Shown in pieces: positions 27,986 to 36,791 of a DNA stretch of 64,000 bases. Positions within the stretch are counted from its first letter, which is position 1, and each line of letters opens with the position of its first letter. The stretch lies in NCBI RefSeq assembly GCF_900163565.1, contig NZ_FUHU01000020.1, forward strand, positions 1-64,000, in the 5' to 3' direction. The translations under genes and the position numbers were made by a program. The DNA comes from Agrococcus casei LMG 22410. GTDB taxonomy: Bacteria; Actinomycetota; Actinomycetes; Actinomycetales; Microbacteriaceae. Below the pieces are notes generated by a model. It made no database searches and had not been told where the DNA came from. It saw nothing but the letters and a program-made list of their open reading frames with translations.

Positions 27986-28540
27986 ATGCGCTTCACAGTC
28001 ACACAGAACATGACACTCGACGGTCGGATCGAGATGCTCGACGACTGGTTCGACCCGACGCTGCAAGACGAAGAGCTGACGGCGGCCATGCGCGAGCACT
28101 CTGAACGGGAGTCACATCTGGTGCTCGGCAGGCAGACGTTCGAGGACTTTCGCGGCTACTGGCCGAAGCAGGCCGACGACACGACGGGAGTCGCCGAGCA
28201 CCTCAACACGGTCGAGAAGCTCGTTGTCACGTCGTCGACCGACGATCTGCACTGGCAGAACAGCCGGTCGGTCGGCAGTGATCCCGTGGCCACGGTGCGC
28301 GAGCTGCGGGAGACGCCGGGAGATCTTGCAGGTGCGACCGGCAGCATCCGAGTGGTGCATGCCCTGGCCGAAGCCGATGTCGTCGATGAGTATCACCTGC
28401 TCGTCTACCCCGTCTGGCAGGGGCGTGGGCGAGGCTTGTTTCGCGATGACCTGGCGGCTCCGAAGCTACGACTCAAGTGGACGAAGGCGTTCGAGTCGGG
28501 AGTGGTCTGGAACGCATACGACGTCACGCGGCGGGTATAG
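27986..28540 (+). CDS. Dihydrofolate reductase / RibD C-terminal family protein
   Basis: 184 residues. The start MRFTVTQNMTLDGRIEML and the segment HLVLGRQTFEDFRGYWPKQ follow the NADPH-binding pattern of the RibD_C/DHFR-like family, and VVHALAEADVVDEYHLLVYP with GRGRGLF near the end is typical. These proteins are probably NADPH-dependent reductases of pterin- or flavin-like compounds, but the substrate is unknown for this subgroup. It follows the terminator of the nucleotidase and is probably transcribed with the GNAT gene 30 bases downstream. Confidence 0.85.
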   Translation: MRFTVTQNMTLDGRIEMLDDWFDPTLQDEELTAAMREHSERESHLVLGRQTFEDFRGYWPKQADDTTGVAEHLNTVEKLVVTSSTDDLHWQNSRSVGSDPVATVRELRETPGDLAGATGSIRVVHALAEADVVDEYHLLVYPVWQGRGRGLFRDDLAAPKLRLKWTKAFESGVVWNAYDVTRRV

Positions 28541-28570
28541 CCTTGGCTGATTGACCAGTAGGAGGTTCGC

Positions 28571-29074
28571 GTGGCTGAGACCCGCGTCCGGCAGGCGCTG
28601 CCGGCAGACGTTCGCCAGATGCATCGACTGATCGAGCCGTACGTCAACCGACGAATCCTGCTGGGCAAGGAGCTCGTGAACCTCTTCGAGGCGATCCAGG
28701 AGTTCGTTGTCGCAGAAGTCGACGGCAAGGTCGTCGGATGCGGCGCGTTGCACGTCATGTGGGAAGACCTCGGCGAGATCCGCACGATCGCGGTCGACGA
28801 GGGAGCGCTCGGTCACGGCGTCGGCAAGACGATCTACATGGCGCTTGAAGAGCGTGCGAAGCAGCTGGGGCTGTCGCGCCTGTTCTGTCTGACGTTCGAG
28901 GTCGAGTTCTTCTCGTCGCGCGGATTTGAGGCTGTTGCCGAAGAGGTTGTCGACCGCGACACCTACTACGAGCTGCTGCGCTCGACCGACGGGGGCATCG
29001 CTGAGTTCCTCGACTTGGCTGCGGTCAAGCAGAACACGCTCGGCAACACCCGAATGATCAAGCAGCTCGACTAG
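28571..29074 (+). CDS. Amino-acid N-acetyltransferase (GNAT, NAGS-like)
   Basis: 167 residues from a GTG with AGGAGG upstream. It has the compact GNAT fold: IRTIAVDEGALGHGVGKTIY carries the acetyl-CoA pyrophosphate loop (here GHGVGK), followed by LGLSRLFCLTFEVEFFSSRGF. The whole matches the short stand-alone actinobacterial N-acetylglutamate synthases (PYVNRRILLGKELVNLFEAI at the N-terminus). It probably makes N-acetylglutamate for arginine synthesis. No other arginine gene is nearby. Confidence 0.87.
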   Translation: MAETRVRQALPADVRQMHRLIEPYVNRRILLGKELVNLFEAIQEFVVAEVDGKVVGCGALHVMWEDLGEIRTIAVDEGALGHGVGKTIYMALEERAKQLGLSRLFCLTFEVEFFSSRGFEAVAEEVVDRDTYYELLRSTDGGIAEFLDLAAVKQNTLGNTRMIKQLD

Positions 29075-29083
29075 CCTGTTTGC

Positions 29084-29719
29084 GTGGCGAAACGACTCTC
29101 GGCGAAACAGCGCAGGCGACGCACCTTCACGGTGCTGATCCTGCTGGTGCTCGTCGGCCTGACAGCGTGGGCGGTGCTGCACTTCTCGAGTGCTGACGAA
29201 GGCGGGACTCCGCCGACGACCAGCCCCACCGCATCCGCTGAACCGAGCGAAGAGGCGACTCCGAGCGACTCTGTCGACTACGAGGGGCTAGGGCCCAGCG
29301 GTCTGCCGAGCGATGCGCCAGCTTGCGAGTACGCCGACATCCAGGTCGAGGCGCTGACTGACAAAGAGTCGTACGCCGCCGATGACGAGGTCGAGATGCG
29401 ATTCTCGATCGTGAACACGGGCGATGTGCCGTGCCAGGTGAATGTCGGCACGGGCGAGCAGGATTACGAGATCAAGGCGGAGGGCGAGACTGTCTATCAG
29501 TACAGCCACTGCACCAGTGATCGTGTCGATCAGGTTGTGACGCTCAACCCCGATGAGGGTCGTGTGACGACGCCCATCGAGTGGGATCGCACGTACTCCG
29601 ACGAGAAGAACTGTGACGACGACCTCGACGAGGTTCCCGCGGGCGGTGTGGAGTACACGCTGACGGTTTACGTCGCCGGCATCGAGTCGGTTGAGCCGGT
29701 GCCGTTCACACTCAAGTAG
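29084..29719 (+). CDS. Membrane-anchored extracellular protein, unknown
   Basis: 211 residues from a GTG nine bases after the GNAT stop. A basic cytoplasmic N-terminus (RLSAKQRRRR), one TM helix (TFTVLILLVLVGLTAWAVLHF) and a Thr/Ser/Glu-rich stalk lead to an Ig-like extracellular domain of about 120 residues. That domain has paired cysteines (APACEYADI, VPCQVNVG, YSHCTSD, KNCDDDL) and the beta-sandwich phrase VEMRFSIVNTGDVPCQVNVG. Such domains occur in actinobacterial surface proteins of unknown role. It is convergent with radA. Confidence 0.7.
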   Translation: MAKRLSAKQRRRRTFTVLILLVLVGLTAWAVLHFSSADEGGTPPTTSPTASAEPSEEATPSDSVDYEGLGPSGLPSDAPACEYADIQVEALTDKESYAADDEVEMRFSIVNTGDVPCQVNVGTGEQDYEIKAEGETVYQYSHCTSDRVDQVVTLNPDEGRVTTPIEWDRTYSDEKNCDDDLDEVPAGGVEYTLTVYVAGIESVEPVPFTLK

Positions 29720-29742
29720 CGCCCGGTCAGAGCTGGTGCAGG

Positions 29743-31113
29743 TCAGAAGTCGGGGATGCCCTTGGGCTCTGCCGGAGCCGAGTAGGCGTCTGCGAGCCTC
29801 TTCGCGAGTGAGACAGCAGTCGTGACCGTGCCGGCCTTCGCACTGATGACGTCGCGATAGCCGAGCCGGGCAGCCTCGCTCGTTCTGCGGTCTTCGACGG
29901 ATGCGCGCCGCACCTCGCCTGCGAGCGAGATCTCGCCGATCGCGGCGACGGTGTGCGGCAGGGCGAACGCGCGGGCGCTGCTGGCGATCGCGATGGCGAT
30001 TGCGAGGTCGGTCGCGGGCTCGACGAGCTTTAGGCCGCCGACCGTGGAGACGTAGACATCAGCCGCTGCGAGATTGACCCCCGTGTGCCGCTGCAGCACG
30101 GCGAGGATCATCGCGACGCGGTTGCCGTCGACGCCATTGACGACGCGGCGAGGGTTCGGGGTCGAGCTGGGGGAGACGAGCGCCTGGATCTCTACGGGGA
30201 TCGCGCGGCGGCCCTCCATAGCGACCGTCACGCAGGTGCCCTGCATGGGCTCGGGCTGGCGTGACAGGAACAGCTCTGACGGGTCGGGCACCTCTCTGAT
30301 GCCGTCGCCCGTCATCTCGAAGCAGCCGACCTCGTCGGTGGGGCCGAAGCGGTTCTTTGTGGTGCGGATGAAGCGCAGGGCGCTCTGGCGGTCGCCGTCG
30401 AAGTGGGCGACGACGTCGACCAAGTGCTCGAGCACGCGCGGGCCAGCGACGTTGCCGTCTTTGGTCACGTGGCCGACGATGAGGATGGGTATGCCCGACG
30501 CCTTCGCCTGCCGCGTGAGCGCCGCAGCGACGTCGCGAACTTGGCTTGGGCCTCCGGCGATGCCGTCGTTGCCCGAATTGGCGACCGTCTGCACGGAGTC
30601 GACGATCACAAGCGACGGCTCGACCTCGGTGATGTGGCCGAGCACCGTGGCGAGGTCGGTTTCGCTGGCGAGCAGCAGATGCTCGGTGAGAGCACCCGTG
30701 CGCTCGGCGCGCAGTCGCACCTGGTGCAGCGACTCTTCAGCGCTGACGTAGAGCACCTTCTCGCCGGTCTTGGCAACGCGGCTGGCGAGCTCGAGCAGCA
30801 GCGTCGACTTGCCGACGCCGGGCTCGCCCGAGCACAGCACGACAGCACCCGGAACGATGCCGCCGCCGAGCACGCGATCGAACTCGTCGATGCCGGATGT
30901 GCGGCGCGGTGCATCGGATGTCGTCACCTCGGTGATCGGCACTGCGCGGGCGGATGCGCTGGGTGCCACGGCGACGACGGCTCGCTTGCCGAGGGCGCTC
31001 GAGCCGATCTCTTCGACGGTGCCCCAGGCCTGGCACTCGTAGCACCGACCAACCCATTTGGGGCCAGTCCAGCCGCACTCGACACAACGATAGGAGGACT
31101 GTGCTTTTGCCAT
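29743..31113 (-). CDS. radA: DNA repair protein RadA
   Basis: 456 residues from MAKAQSSYRCVECGWTGPKW; no strong Shine-Dalgarno site precedes it, and the longer frame to 31254 runs into the tRNA-Ser gene. A four-cysteine zinc finger (CVECGW...CYECQAW) begins the protein. The RecA-like core has Walker A GEPGVGKST and the RadA-specific KNRFGPTDEVG. The C-terminal Lon-like domain holds VYVSTVGGLKLVEPATDLAI and GEISLAGEVRRA. RadA is a hexameric helicase that extends recombination intermediates. Confidence 0.95.
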   Translation of the reverse strand: MAKAQSSYRCVECGWTGPKWVGRCYECQAWGTVEEIGSSALGKRAVVAVAPSASARAVPITEVTTSDAPRRTSGIDEFDRVLGGGIVPGAVVLCSGEPGVGKSTLLLELASRVAKTGEKVLYVSAEESLHQVRLRAERTGALTEHLLLASETDLATVLGHITEVEPSLVIVDSVQTVANSGNDGIAGGPSQVRDVAAALTRQAKASGIPILIVGHVTKDGNVAGPRVLEHLVDVVAHFDGDRQSALRFIRTTKNRFGPTDEVGCFEMTGDGIREVPDPSELFLSRQPEPMQGTCVTVAMEGRRAIPVEIQALVSPSSTPNPRRVVNGVDGNRVAMILAVLQRHTGVNLAAADVYVSTVGGLKLVEPATDLAIAIAIASSARAFALPHTVAAIGEISLAGEVRRASVEDRRTSEAARLGYRDVISAKAGTVTTAVSLAKRLADAYSAPAEPKGIPDF

Positions 31114-31201
31114 GCGAGCAACGCTACCGGTCACCGCTGACACGAGTGGTGCGATGGTCGGGTTTGCGGCGCAACCGTGCGGAAGTGTAAGCTTCCGGAT
31201 T

Positions 31202-31287
31202 GGTGACGTGTCCGAGCGGCCGAAGGTGCGACACTCGAAATGTCGTGTAGGCAACCCCTACCGTGGGTTCAAATCCCACCGTCACCG
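31202..31287 (+). tRNA. tRNA-Ser (CGA)
   Basis: An 86-nt type II tRNA with acceptor GGTGACG/CGTCACC, anticodon loop CTCGAAA (anticodon CGA), a long variable arm (TGTAGGCAACCCCTAC) and T arm GTGGGTTCAAATCCCAC. The discriminator is G and CCA is not encoded. It is followed at once by its own terminator. Confidence 0.95.
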
Positions 31288-31293
31288 CCGCTG

Positions 31294-31319
31294 AAAGCCC
31301 CCTCCTGCGAGGGGGCTTT
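31294..31319 (+). terminator. Intrinsic terminator of tRNA-Ser
   Basis: AAAGCCCCCTC/GAGGGGGCTTT, an 11-bp stem with loop CTGC, ending in a short T run; it lies six bases after the tRNA. Confidence 0.9.
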
Positions 31320-31351
31320 TGCCTTGCCCGCGCCCCCCTGCGGGTGCTGCC

Positions 31352-31438
31352 GTGCAGCGCGTCGAGGCCGGCCATGACGTCCTCGTCCTCGAAGGCCGTG
31401 ACCGCGTCGGCGGAAGACTGCTCACCACCGAGATCGTC
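31352..31438 (+). pseudogene. Flavin amine oxidase N-terminal remnant
   Basis: 29 codons read VQRVEAGHDVLVLEGRDRVG then GRLLTTEIVCFV. AGHDVLVLExRDRVGGR is the end of the FAD-binding Rossmann region of monoamine-oxidase-type flavoproteins. The preceding GxGxxG loop and the rest of the enzyme (about 400 residues) are absent. It lies directly behind the tRNA-Ser terminator. The remaining sequence to 31592 shows nothing else. Confidence 0.6.
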
Positions 31439-31592
31439 TGTTTCGTCAGCACTGCCCCCTAGATACCTGACGCTGAGGAGGTGTCGGAGGAGAGAAACCT
31501 CACAGAGGAAAGTGATCGGATCCAGATAGCATGTGGCTCATAAACGAGCAGACATCGTACTCAGAGAGGAGCGCGCACCGAGCGCGAGACAG

Positions 31593-32537
31593 ATGATGAG
31601 AACAATGCACAGACCAGCGGGAGCGGTCGTCGCTGCCATCCTGGCGCTATCCCTTGTGGGGTGCTCCTCCGACCAGGCAGACGCGCCGGATGAGGAGACC
31701 GACGGCGACTCCGCTGCCAGCGTCTACGAGTTCCAGACGAATGGCATCGAGCCGTCGAACGAAGTGACCATCCGAGTCCCTGATGATCTCCGAGAGGTTA
31801 TGGGGACGGACGGGGACGGCATGGTCGTTGACCAGATCGTTGTGACTGGACGCGAACTTGACGACGCCCAGTACTGCGCCGCCGATCTCTCCATGAGCTA
31901 CCTCGGGAACCAGCCACTGGACATGATTGCGGCGAACGATGCTCCTACCGACCGTGAGAGCGTGGTTCAGACCTTCATCAACAGAATTCCCGACAGCGGA
32001 GTTGACGACGAAGCATCCGTTGTCGAATGGCTCGACAGCGCGATCGAAAGCCGCATCGCGAGCGGTTACAGCGAGAGCGACATCTCCGACTCTTTCGAGG
32101 ACCTTTTCGGTACGCCGGTCGATCTGGAGAGCGACACGTATCTCAGCCCTTATCAGGACGGCGACACTGGCCAGGACGTCTTCGACCGCTACGCCGGCAG
32201 CGCGTCCGACGAGCAGGCTCCGGGAACCACCATCGTTGCGGAAAGCCTCGGGCTCGATGACGCCCGTGTGCAGACCGACCTCGACGAGTCCGCGCCAGAG
32301 GAAGGTACTTACGTGAGTGAAGACTTCGCGACGGTTACGGTCGTCGGCGATTGCGCCACCTCCGCGACCGACCCGGACAACGCGATCGAGATTGAGCTTC
32401 CATCCGTTGACGCCGACGGAAAGAGCGACACCACCGCGACGGTGCAGCTGTCGGCGATGACCGACGGCACCATCGGCGTTGCAGGCGAAGTCAAGGACTA
32501 CATGCGCGATGCCAACGACAACTGGATCGCGAACTGA
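31593..32537 (+). CDS. Predicted lipoprotein, unknown function
   Basis: About 314 residues if the ATG at 31593 is used (31596 and 31605 are close alternatives; all have weak sites). The signal HRPAGAVVAAILALSLVGC ends in lipobox LVGC. The mature protein is very acidic (DQADAPDEETDGDSAAS and onward) and has two later cysteines (QYCAADL and GDCATSA). No domain is recognised. It is a single-gene unit closed by a strong terminator. Confidence 0.7.
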   Translation: MMRTMHRPAGAVVAAILALSLVGCSSDQADAPDEETDGDSAASVYEFQTNGIEPSNEVTIRVPDDLREVMGTDGDGMVVDQIVVTGRELDDAQYCAADLSMSYLGNQPLDMIAANDAPTDRESVVQTFINRIPDSGVDDEASVVEWLDSAIESRIASGYSESDISDSFEDLFGTPVDLESDTYLSPYQDGDTGQDVFDRYAGSASDEQAPGTTIVAESLGLDDARVQTDLDESAPEEGTYVSEDFATVTVVGDCATSATDPDNAIEIELPSVDADGKSDTTATVQLSAMTDGTIGVAGEVKDYMRDANDNWIAN

Positions 32538-32552
32538 CCCTGCTTCGTTCGA

Positions 32553-32590
32553 CGCAGAACCCCGCAGCCCTCAAGCTGCGGGGTTCTGCG
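32553..32590. terminator. Intrinsic terminator after the lipoprotein gene
   Basis: A perfect 15-bp stem CGCAGAACCCCGCAG/CTGCGGGGTTCTGCG with an 8-base loop, followed by TTTT on the plus strand. It also lies 15 bases beyond the stop of the opposing small membrane gene, so it can end both transcripts. Confidence 0.92.
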
Positions 32591-32605
32591 TTTTGAGAGC
32601 CCCGA

Positions 32606-32773
32606 CTACTCGCGTGGCTTGGTCTTGAACGTCAAGCCCACGACGATCCCGATCATCGCGCCGATCGCGATGCCGAAGAACCAGTCGTCCCAGAGCATGC
32701 CGAGGACCACAGCTGTGAAGAGTGCGGCGATGAACGCGGCGTACCAATTGGGGTGGGCCTTCTCGTCGTCCAT
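32606..32773 (-). CDS. 55-residue two-TM membrane protein
   Basis: The frame reads MDDEKAHPNWYAAFIAALFT, then AVVLGMLWDDWFFGIAIGAM, then IGIVVGLTFKTKPRE and a stop. Two TM helices (about 11-27 and 31-48) form a hairpin with both ends in the cytoplasm. The short length, good composition and a shared terminator support a real gene. No Shine-Dalgarno is obvious, as for several small genes here. The family is not recognised. Confidence 0.65.
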   Translation of the reverse strand: MDDEKAHPNWYAAFIAALFTAVVLGMLWDDWFFGIAIGAMIGIVVGLTFKTKPRE

Positions 32774-32834
32774 ACTGCAACGCTACGAGACACCGACCCC
32801 CGTCGCTTCCCCCACCCGGCTGAGGTCTGCAACT

Positions 32835-32890
32835 GTGCACGAAATGCCGCGATTTGCGCATCCGTGCGCGAGATGCCGCAGAACCTGCGG
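32835..32890. repeat. Short intergenic repeat pair with hairpin
   Basis: GTGCACGAAATGCCGC (32835-32850) recurs as GTGCGCGAGATGCCGC (32864-32879), 14 of 16 identical at a 29-base offset. The second copy runs into a perfect hairpin CCGCAG-AAC-CTGCGG. It is the only notable structure in the roughly 260-bp gap before the MMPL gene and could be a degenerate REP-like element. Confidence 0.4.
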
Positions 32891-33033
32891 TTTCTGGTCA
32901 CATTGCGGCTTTCCGCAAACACCACCCGAACCCCGCTGCGTCGTCAACCGTTTGACTGACAACCGAACGACTGACACACACTTCCATCATGCGGAAGATG
33001 ATCAGAATCACCGTCGCTGGTGAAGTTGAAAGC

Positions 33034-35094
33034 ATGCAAGACAACCCCGTTCGCACACGCTTCTCAGACAAGCTCACCTCACGCAAGGGCGCCTGGTGGT
33101 CGCTCGCCGCAGCCATCATCGCCATGGTCGCCCTTTTCGGCGTATTCGGCAGCTCCCAAGCCCTTGAGGGCACGAAGCCCGCACCGCTCGACTCCGAGTC
33201 GTCTCGGGTCGACGCGCTGCTTGAGCAGTTCCCCGATGCCGACAAGCAGTCGATCATGGTCGTCGCCTCACGCGACGACGGCGATGCCTTCAAGGACAAA
33301 GACCTGACCGCACTCGAAGACCTGCTTCCGGTGCTCGACGCTCGCGCGGCCGACGCATCCAACGGCCCCATCGTGAGCGAAGACGGTCAGGCCGCTCTGC
33401 TCGTCATGCCCATCGAAGTGGGCGAGAGCAACACCGAGACCTCGGGCATCATCGGCGAGATCCGCGCAGACCTCGCCGACAACGCGATCGACGGCATCAC
33501 GCTGCAGGTCACGGGCGGCCCAGCATTCGGTGCAGATATCGCCGGATCATTCGAAGGTGCGAACTTCACCCTGCTGCTGGTCACGATCATCATCGTCGCC
33601 GTGCTGCTCATCATCACGTACCGCTCGCCGGTGCTGTGGCTGATTCCACTCGTGGTCGTCGCCCTCGCAGACGGCCTCGCCGGCCGCATGACAGCAGCAG
33701 CGGGCTCAGCCTGGGGCCTCTATTTCGACGGCGGGATCATCAGCGTGCTCGTCTTCGGAGCCGGCACCAACTACGCCCTGCTGCTCATCTCGCGCTACCG
33801 CGAAGAGCTCGCCCTCAACGACGACCACCGCATCGCGCTCAGCAAGGCATGGCGCAAGACGATGCCGGCCATCCTCGCCTCGAACGTCACGGTCGTGCTC
33901 GCCCTGCTCACGCTCGTGCTCGCCGTCATCCCCGGCACACACGGCCTCGGCATCTCGTCGGCGATCGGCCTGCTGATCGCGCTCGCGGCAGTGCTGTTCA
34001 TGCTTCCGCCGCTGCTCGCAGTCTGCGGCCGCAAGGTGTTCTGGCCTTTCGTGCCCCGCCCCGGCCAGGCGGTCAAGCGGGGGAGCGTCTGGCGCGGCAT
34101 CGCAACGCGCGTCGTCGCGCGCCCCGTCGTCAGTCTCACGGCAGGCCTCGGCCTTCTCGCGGTCATGGCAGTCGGCCTCTTCGGAACCACCGTCGGACTC
34201 GACCAGGTCGAGAAGTTCCGCGTGCAGTCAGAGTCGGCCGCCGGCCTCGAGACGCTGTCGGGCCACTTTCCGGCGGGCGAAGCACAGCCCATCTTCATCG
34301 TCGCGTCGAGCGATGAGGCGGATGCGGTCGTCGCGGCCGTGCAGGATGTCGAGGGCGTCGTGCGTGCTCACCCAGCCGGTGTCTCAACAGACGAGTTGCT
34401 CACTCGCATCATGGTGACGAGCGAGTACGCGCCGAGCACTGCGGAGAGCCTCGAGCAGATCACCGAGCTGCGTGCGACCGCTCACGCAGTCGAAGGAGCG
34501 GATGCGCTCGTCGGGGGAGCAGTCGCGACCGACCAGGACGCGCGCGACGGCAATGTGCAGGACCTGCTGCTCATCGCACCGCTCGTACTCGCAGTCTGCT
34601 TCATCGTGCTGGTGCTGCTGCTGCGCTCGGTGATCGCCCCCGTGCTGCTGCTGCTCGTGAACTTTGCGAGTGCCATCGCGGCGATCGGCGCAGGCGCATG
34701 GCTCAGCCGCGTGCTGTTCGGCCAGCACGCGCTCGATCTGCAGGTGCCGCTGCTGTCATTCCTGTTCCTCGTGGCACTCGGCATCGACTACACGATCTTC
34801 CTCGTGCACCGAGCCCGACACGAAGCGGGCAGGCTCGGAACCCGCGCAGGCATGGTCGAAGCGGTGTCGCACACGGGTGCCGTCATCACCAGCGCAGGCA
34901 TCGTGCTCGCGGGTGTGTTTGCGGCGCTCGGCGTGCTGCCGCTGGTCACGCTCGGCCAGCTCGGGCTCATCGTGGGCGTCGGTGTGATCGTCGACACGAT
35001 CGTGGTGCGGTCTGTGATCGTCCCGGCGATCTTCACCCTCGTGGGCGACCGCATCTGGTGGCCGACGAAGCCGCAGCAGGTGGCCGACCACTAG
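33034..35094 (+). CDS. MMPL family RND-type transporter
   Basis: About 686 residues from MQDNPVRTRFSDKLTSRKGA; the ATG at 32989 is a poorer alternative. Two repeats each give one TM helix, an external domain and five TM helices, the usual MmpL/YdfJ topology. The proton-relay position in the second half is intact (LGIDYTIFLVHRARHE), but in the first half the matching segment reads FGAGTNYALLLISRYREE, with Asn where Asp is usual. It probably exports a lipid or hydrophobic compound using the proton gradient. It is convergent with the RpiR gene, with a four-base gap. Confidence 0.9.
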   Translation: MQDNPVRTRFSDKLTSRKGAWWSLAAAIIAMVALFGVFGSSQALEGTKPAPLDSESSRVDALLEQFPDADKQSIMVVASRDDGDAFKDKDLTALEDLLPVLDARAADASNGPIVSEDGQAALLVMPIEVGESNTETSGIIGEIRADLADNAIDGITLQVTGGPAFGADIAGSFEGANFTLLLVTIIIVAVLLIITYRSPVLWLIPLVVVALADGLAGRMTAAAGSAWGLYFDGGIISVLVFGAGTNYALLLISRYREELALNDDHRIALSKAWRKTMPAILASNVTVVLALLTLVLAVIPGTHGLGISSAIGLLIALAAVLFMLPPLLAVCGRKVFWPFVPRPGQAVKRGSVWRGIATRVVARPVVSLTAGLGLLAVMAVGLFGTTVGLDQVEKFRVQSESAAGLETLSGHFPAGEAQPIFIVASSDEADAVVAAVQDVEGVVRAHPAGVSTDELLTRIMVTSEYAPSTAESLEQITELRATAHAVEGADALVGGAVATDQDARDGNVQDLLLIAPLVLAVCFIVLVLLLRSVIAPVLLLLVNFASAIAAIGAGAWLSRVLFGQHALDLQVPLLSFLFLVALGIDYTIFLVHRARHEAGRLGTRAGMVEAVSHTGAVITSAGIVLAGVFAALGVLPLVTLGQLGLIVGVGVIVDTIVVRSVIVPAIFTLVGDRIWWPTKPQQVADH

Positions 35095-35098
35095 CTCG

Positions 35099-35956
35099 CT
35101 ACTCCTGCAGCGCGCTCCCGAGCATCGACATCGACACGGCTCGCGCATCCCGGGCACGGTCACCACGGTGCTCGACGAACAGATCGACCAGCTGCTCGGT
35201 GAGCAGCATATGGGCGGCGCGGGATGCGTGAATCAACTCGTCGCGGAAGCTTTCGTTGACGGGCGGCACGACGAGTGTGACATCGGCCAGCTCTGCAGCG
35301 GCCGAGCGCGCGAACGAGGTGATCGCGAGCACCTTCGCGCCGCTGGCCTTCGCAGCGCGCATGGCGTCGAGCGTGGCACGGTTGGCCCCGGAGCCTGAGA
35401 ACGCCACACACGCCGACCCGGCACCCAGCTGGCGCGCTGAGATCTGCTGCGCCATCGCATCCATCAGCTGCTCGGCTGGGCGACCGGCCGAGTTCAGGCG
35501 CAACATCATGTCGAGCCCGAGCGGAATCGAGAGTCCGTTCGCGAGCACGAGCACGCGGTCGGCGTCGTCGAGTGCCGTGATGAAGGCGACCAGCGATTCC
35601 TCAGTCATCGCCGACATCGCGTGCGAGAGCTCGCCGCCGAAACGCCCGACGCGGGCGCGAAGGCCGCCGAGCATCGAACCGTCACCGGCATCGTCGGTCG
35701 GCTGTTGCATGGCGAGCTCCTGCGCGAGCGCGACGCGCAGCTGCGGGTAGCCGCCGTAGCCCAGCGACTGCGCGGCTCGAATCACCGTGGTTCGTCCGAC
35801 ACCGACTGCGTCTGCGAGCTCTTGCGCCGTGCTTTCGACCGTCGTCGAGCGGTCGGCGAGGATCCACTCAACGACACGGCGCTCGGTCGGCTGCAGCGAC
35901 GGCGCAAGCGAGACGATGCGCGCGCTCGGCGGTGCGTCAGCTGCTCCTTGCCACGT
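35099..35956 (-). CDS. MurR/RpiR family transcriptional regulator
   Basis: 285 residues from a GTG with AAGG three bases upstream; this start lies inside the end of the permease gene (20-base overlap). The N-terminal HTH_6 domain (about 12-85) reads TAQELADAVGVGRTTVIRAA then QSLGYGGYPQLR. The SIS domain (about 110-240) has VLVLANGLSIPLGLDM and CVAFSGSGANRATLDAM, the sugar-phosphate-isomerase fold that usually senses a phosphorylated sugar. As the last gene of a PhnCDE-type operon it is the likely local regulator. Confidence 0.9.
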   Translation of the reverse strand, partial: TWQGAADAPPSARIVSLAPSLQPTERRVVEWILADRSTTVESTAQELADAVGVGRTTVIRAAQSLGYGGYPQLRVALAQELAMQQPTDDAGDGSMLGGLRARVGRFGGELSHAMSAMTEESLVAFITALDDADRVLVLANGLSIPLGLDMMLRLNSAGRPAEQLMDAMAQQISARQLGAGSACVAFSGSGANRATLDAMRAAKASGAKVLAITSFARSAAAELADVTLVVPPVNESFRDELIHASRAAHMLLTEQLVDLFVEHRGDRARDARAVSMSMLGSALQE

Positions 35957-36791
35957 CACGGACCTTGGCCCCTTCCATGATGCGGCGGCGGATCGCACCC
36001 GAGACTGCATCCATGAGCATCGTCGCGATGACGACGACGATCAGCAGCATCCCGACGGTGTCCCACTGCCTGAAGTTGGTGTAGTTCGAGAGCATACTGC
36101 CGATGCCCCCGGCGCCCACGAGTCCGAGAACAGCAGAGGTGCGGATGTTGATCTCAAAACGGTAGAGCGCGAACGACATGAGCGTCGGCGCGGCAGCCGG
36201 CCACAGCGCCCAACGCGTGACCTCGGCGGTGTTGCCGCCAGCGGCTCGAACAGCTTCCGAAGCGCCCTCCTGCACCGATTCGATCGTCTCGTAGACCCAC
36301 TTGCCCTGAGTTCCGATGCCGGCGATGCCGAGGGCGAGTGCACCTGTGAAGGGTGTCAGCCCGGTCACGGTCAGCAGGATGAGGGCGATGATCACTTCAG
36401 GAATGGCTCGGATCACGGCGAAGACACCGCGAAGCGCCGTGCGAAGCCACCACGGGCCGACGCCGTTGGCTGCGAGCATGCCGAGTGGAATCGACACCAC
36501 GACGCACATGATCGCGCCGAGCCACGCCATCGAGATCGATCGCCAGGTCTCGAACAGCGCCCTCGGCAGCTTCTCGAGGTTGGGCGCTTCGAACATAAGG
36601 CGCAGGTAGTGCGCGATCTGCCCCGGCATGGCGGGCAGGTCGCTCCATGTGATCTTGAGTCCAGCGCCGGCCACCAGCACGACGGCGCCGACAGCGATCG
36701 CGAACACGGTCGACCAGAGTCGGCTCGGCTTCGTTGGAGTCTGCAGCTCTGTCTGGGCGGGAAGCTTCACCGGTGTCTGCAATCCGGTCAT
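35937..36791 (-). CDS. phnE: PhnE-like ABC transporter permease, second subunit
   Basis: 284 residues from [27 protein letters not shown] lies five bases upstream and the start overlaps the first permease stop (ATGA). About six TM helices. The cytoplasmic coupling loop has the EAA-type motif EAVRAAGGNTAEVTRWALWP, and the helix SAVLGLVGAGGIGSML is the PhnE hallmark. Together with the upstream PhnE it should form a heterodimeric channel for a phosphonate/phosphite-class substrate. Confidence 0.9.
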   Translation of the reverse strand: MTGLQTPVKLPAQTELQTPTKPSRLWSTVFAIAVGAVVLVAGAGLKITWSDLPAMPGQIAHYLRLMFEAPNLEKLPRALFETWRSISMAWLGAIMCVVVSIPLGMLAANGVGPWWLRTALRGVFAVIRAIPEVIIALILLTVTGLTPFTGALALGIAGIGTQGKWVYETIESVQEGASEAVRAAGGNTAEVTRWALWPAAAPTLMSFALYRFEINIRTSAVLGLVGAGGIGSMLSNYTNFRQWDTVGMLLIVVVIATMLMDAVSGAIRRRIMEGAKVRDVARSS

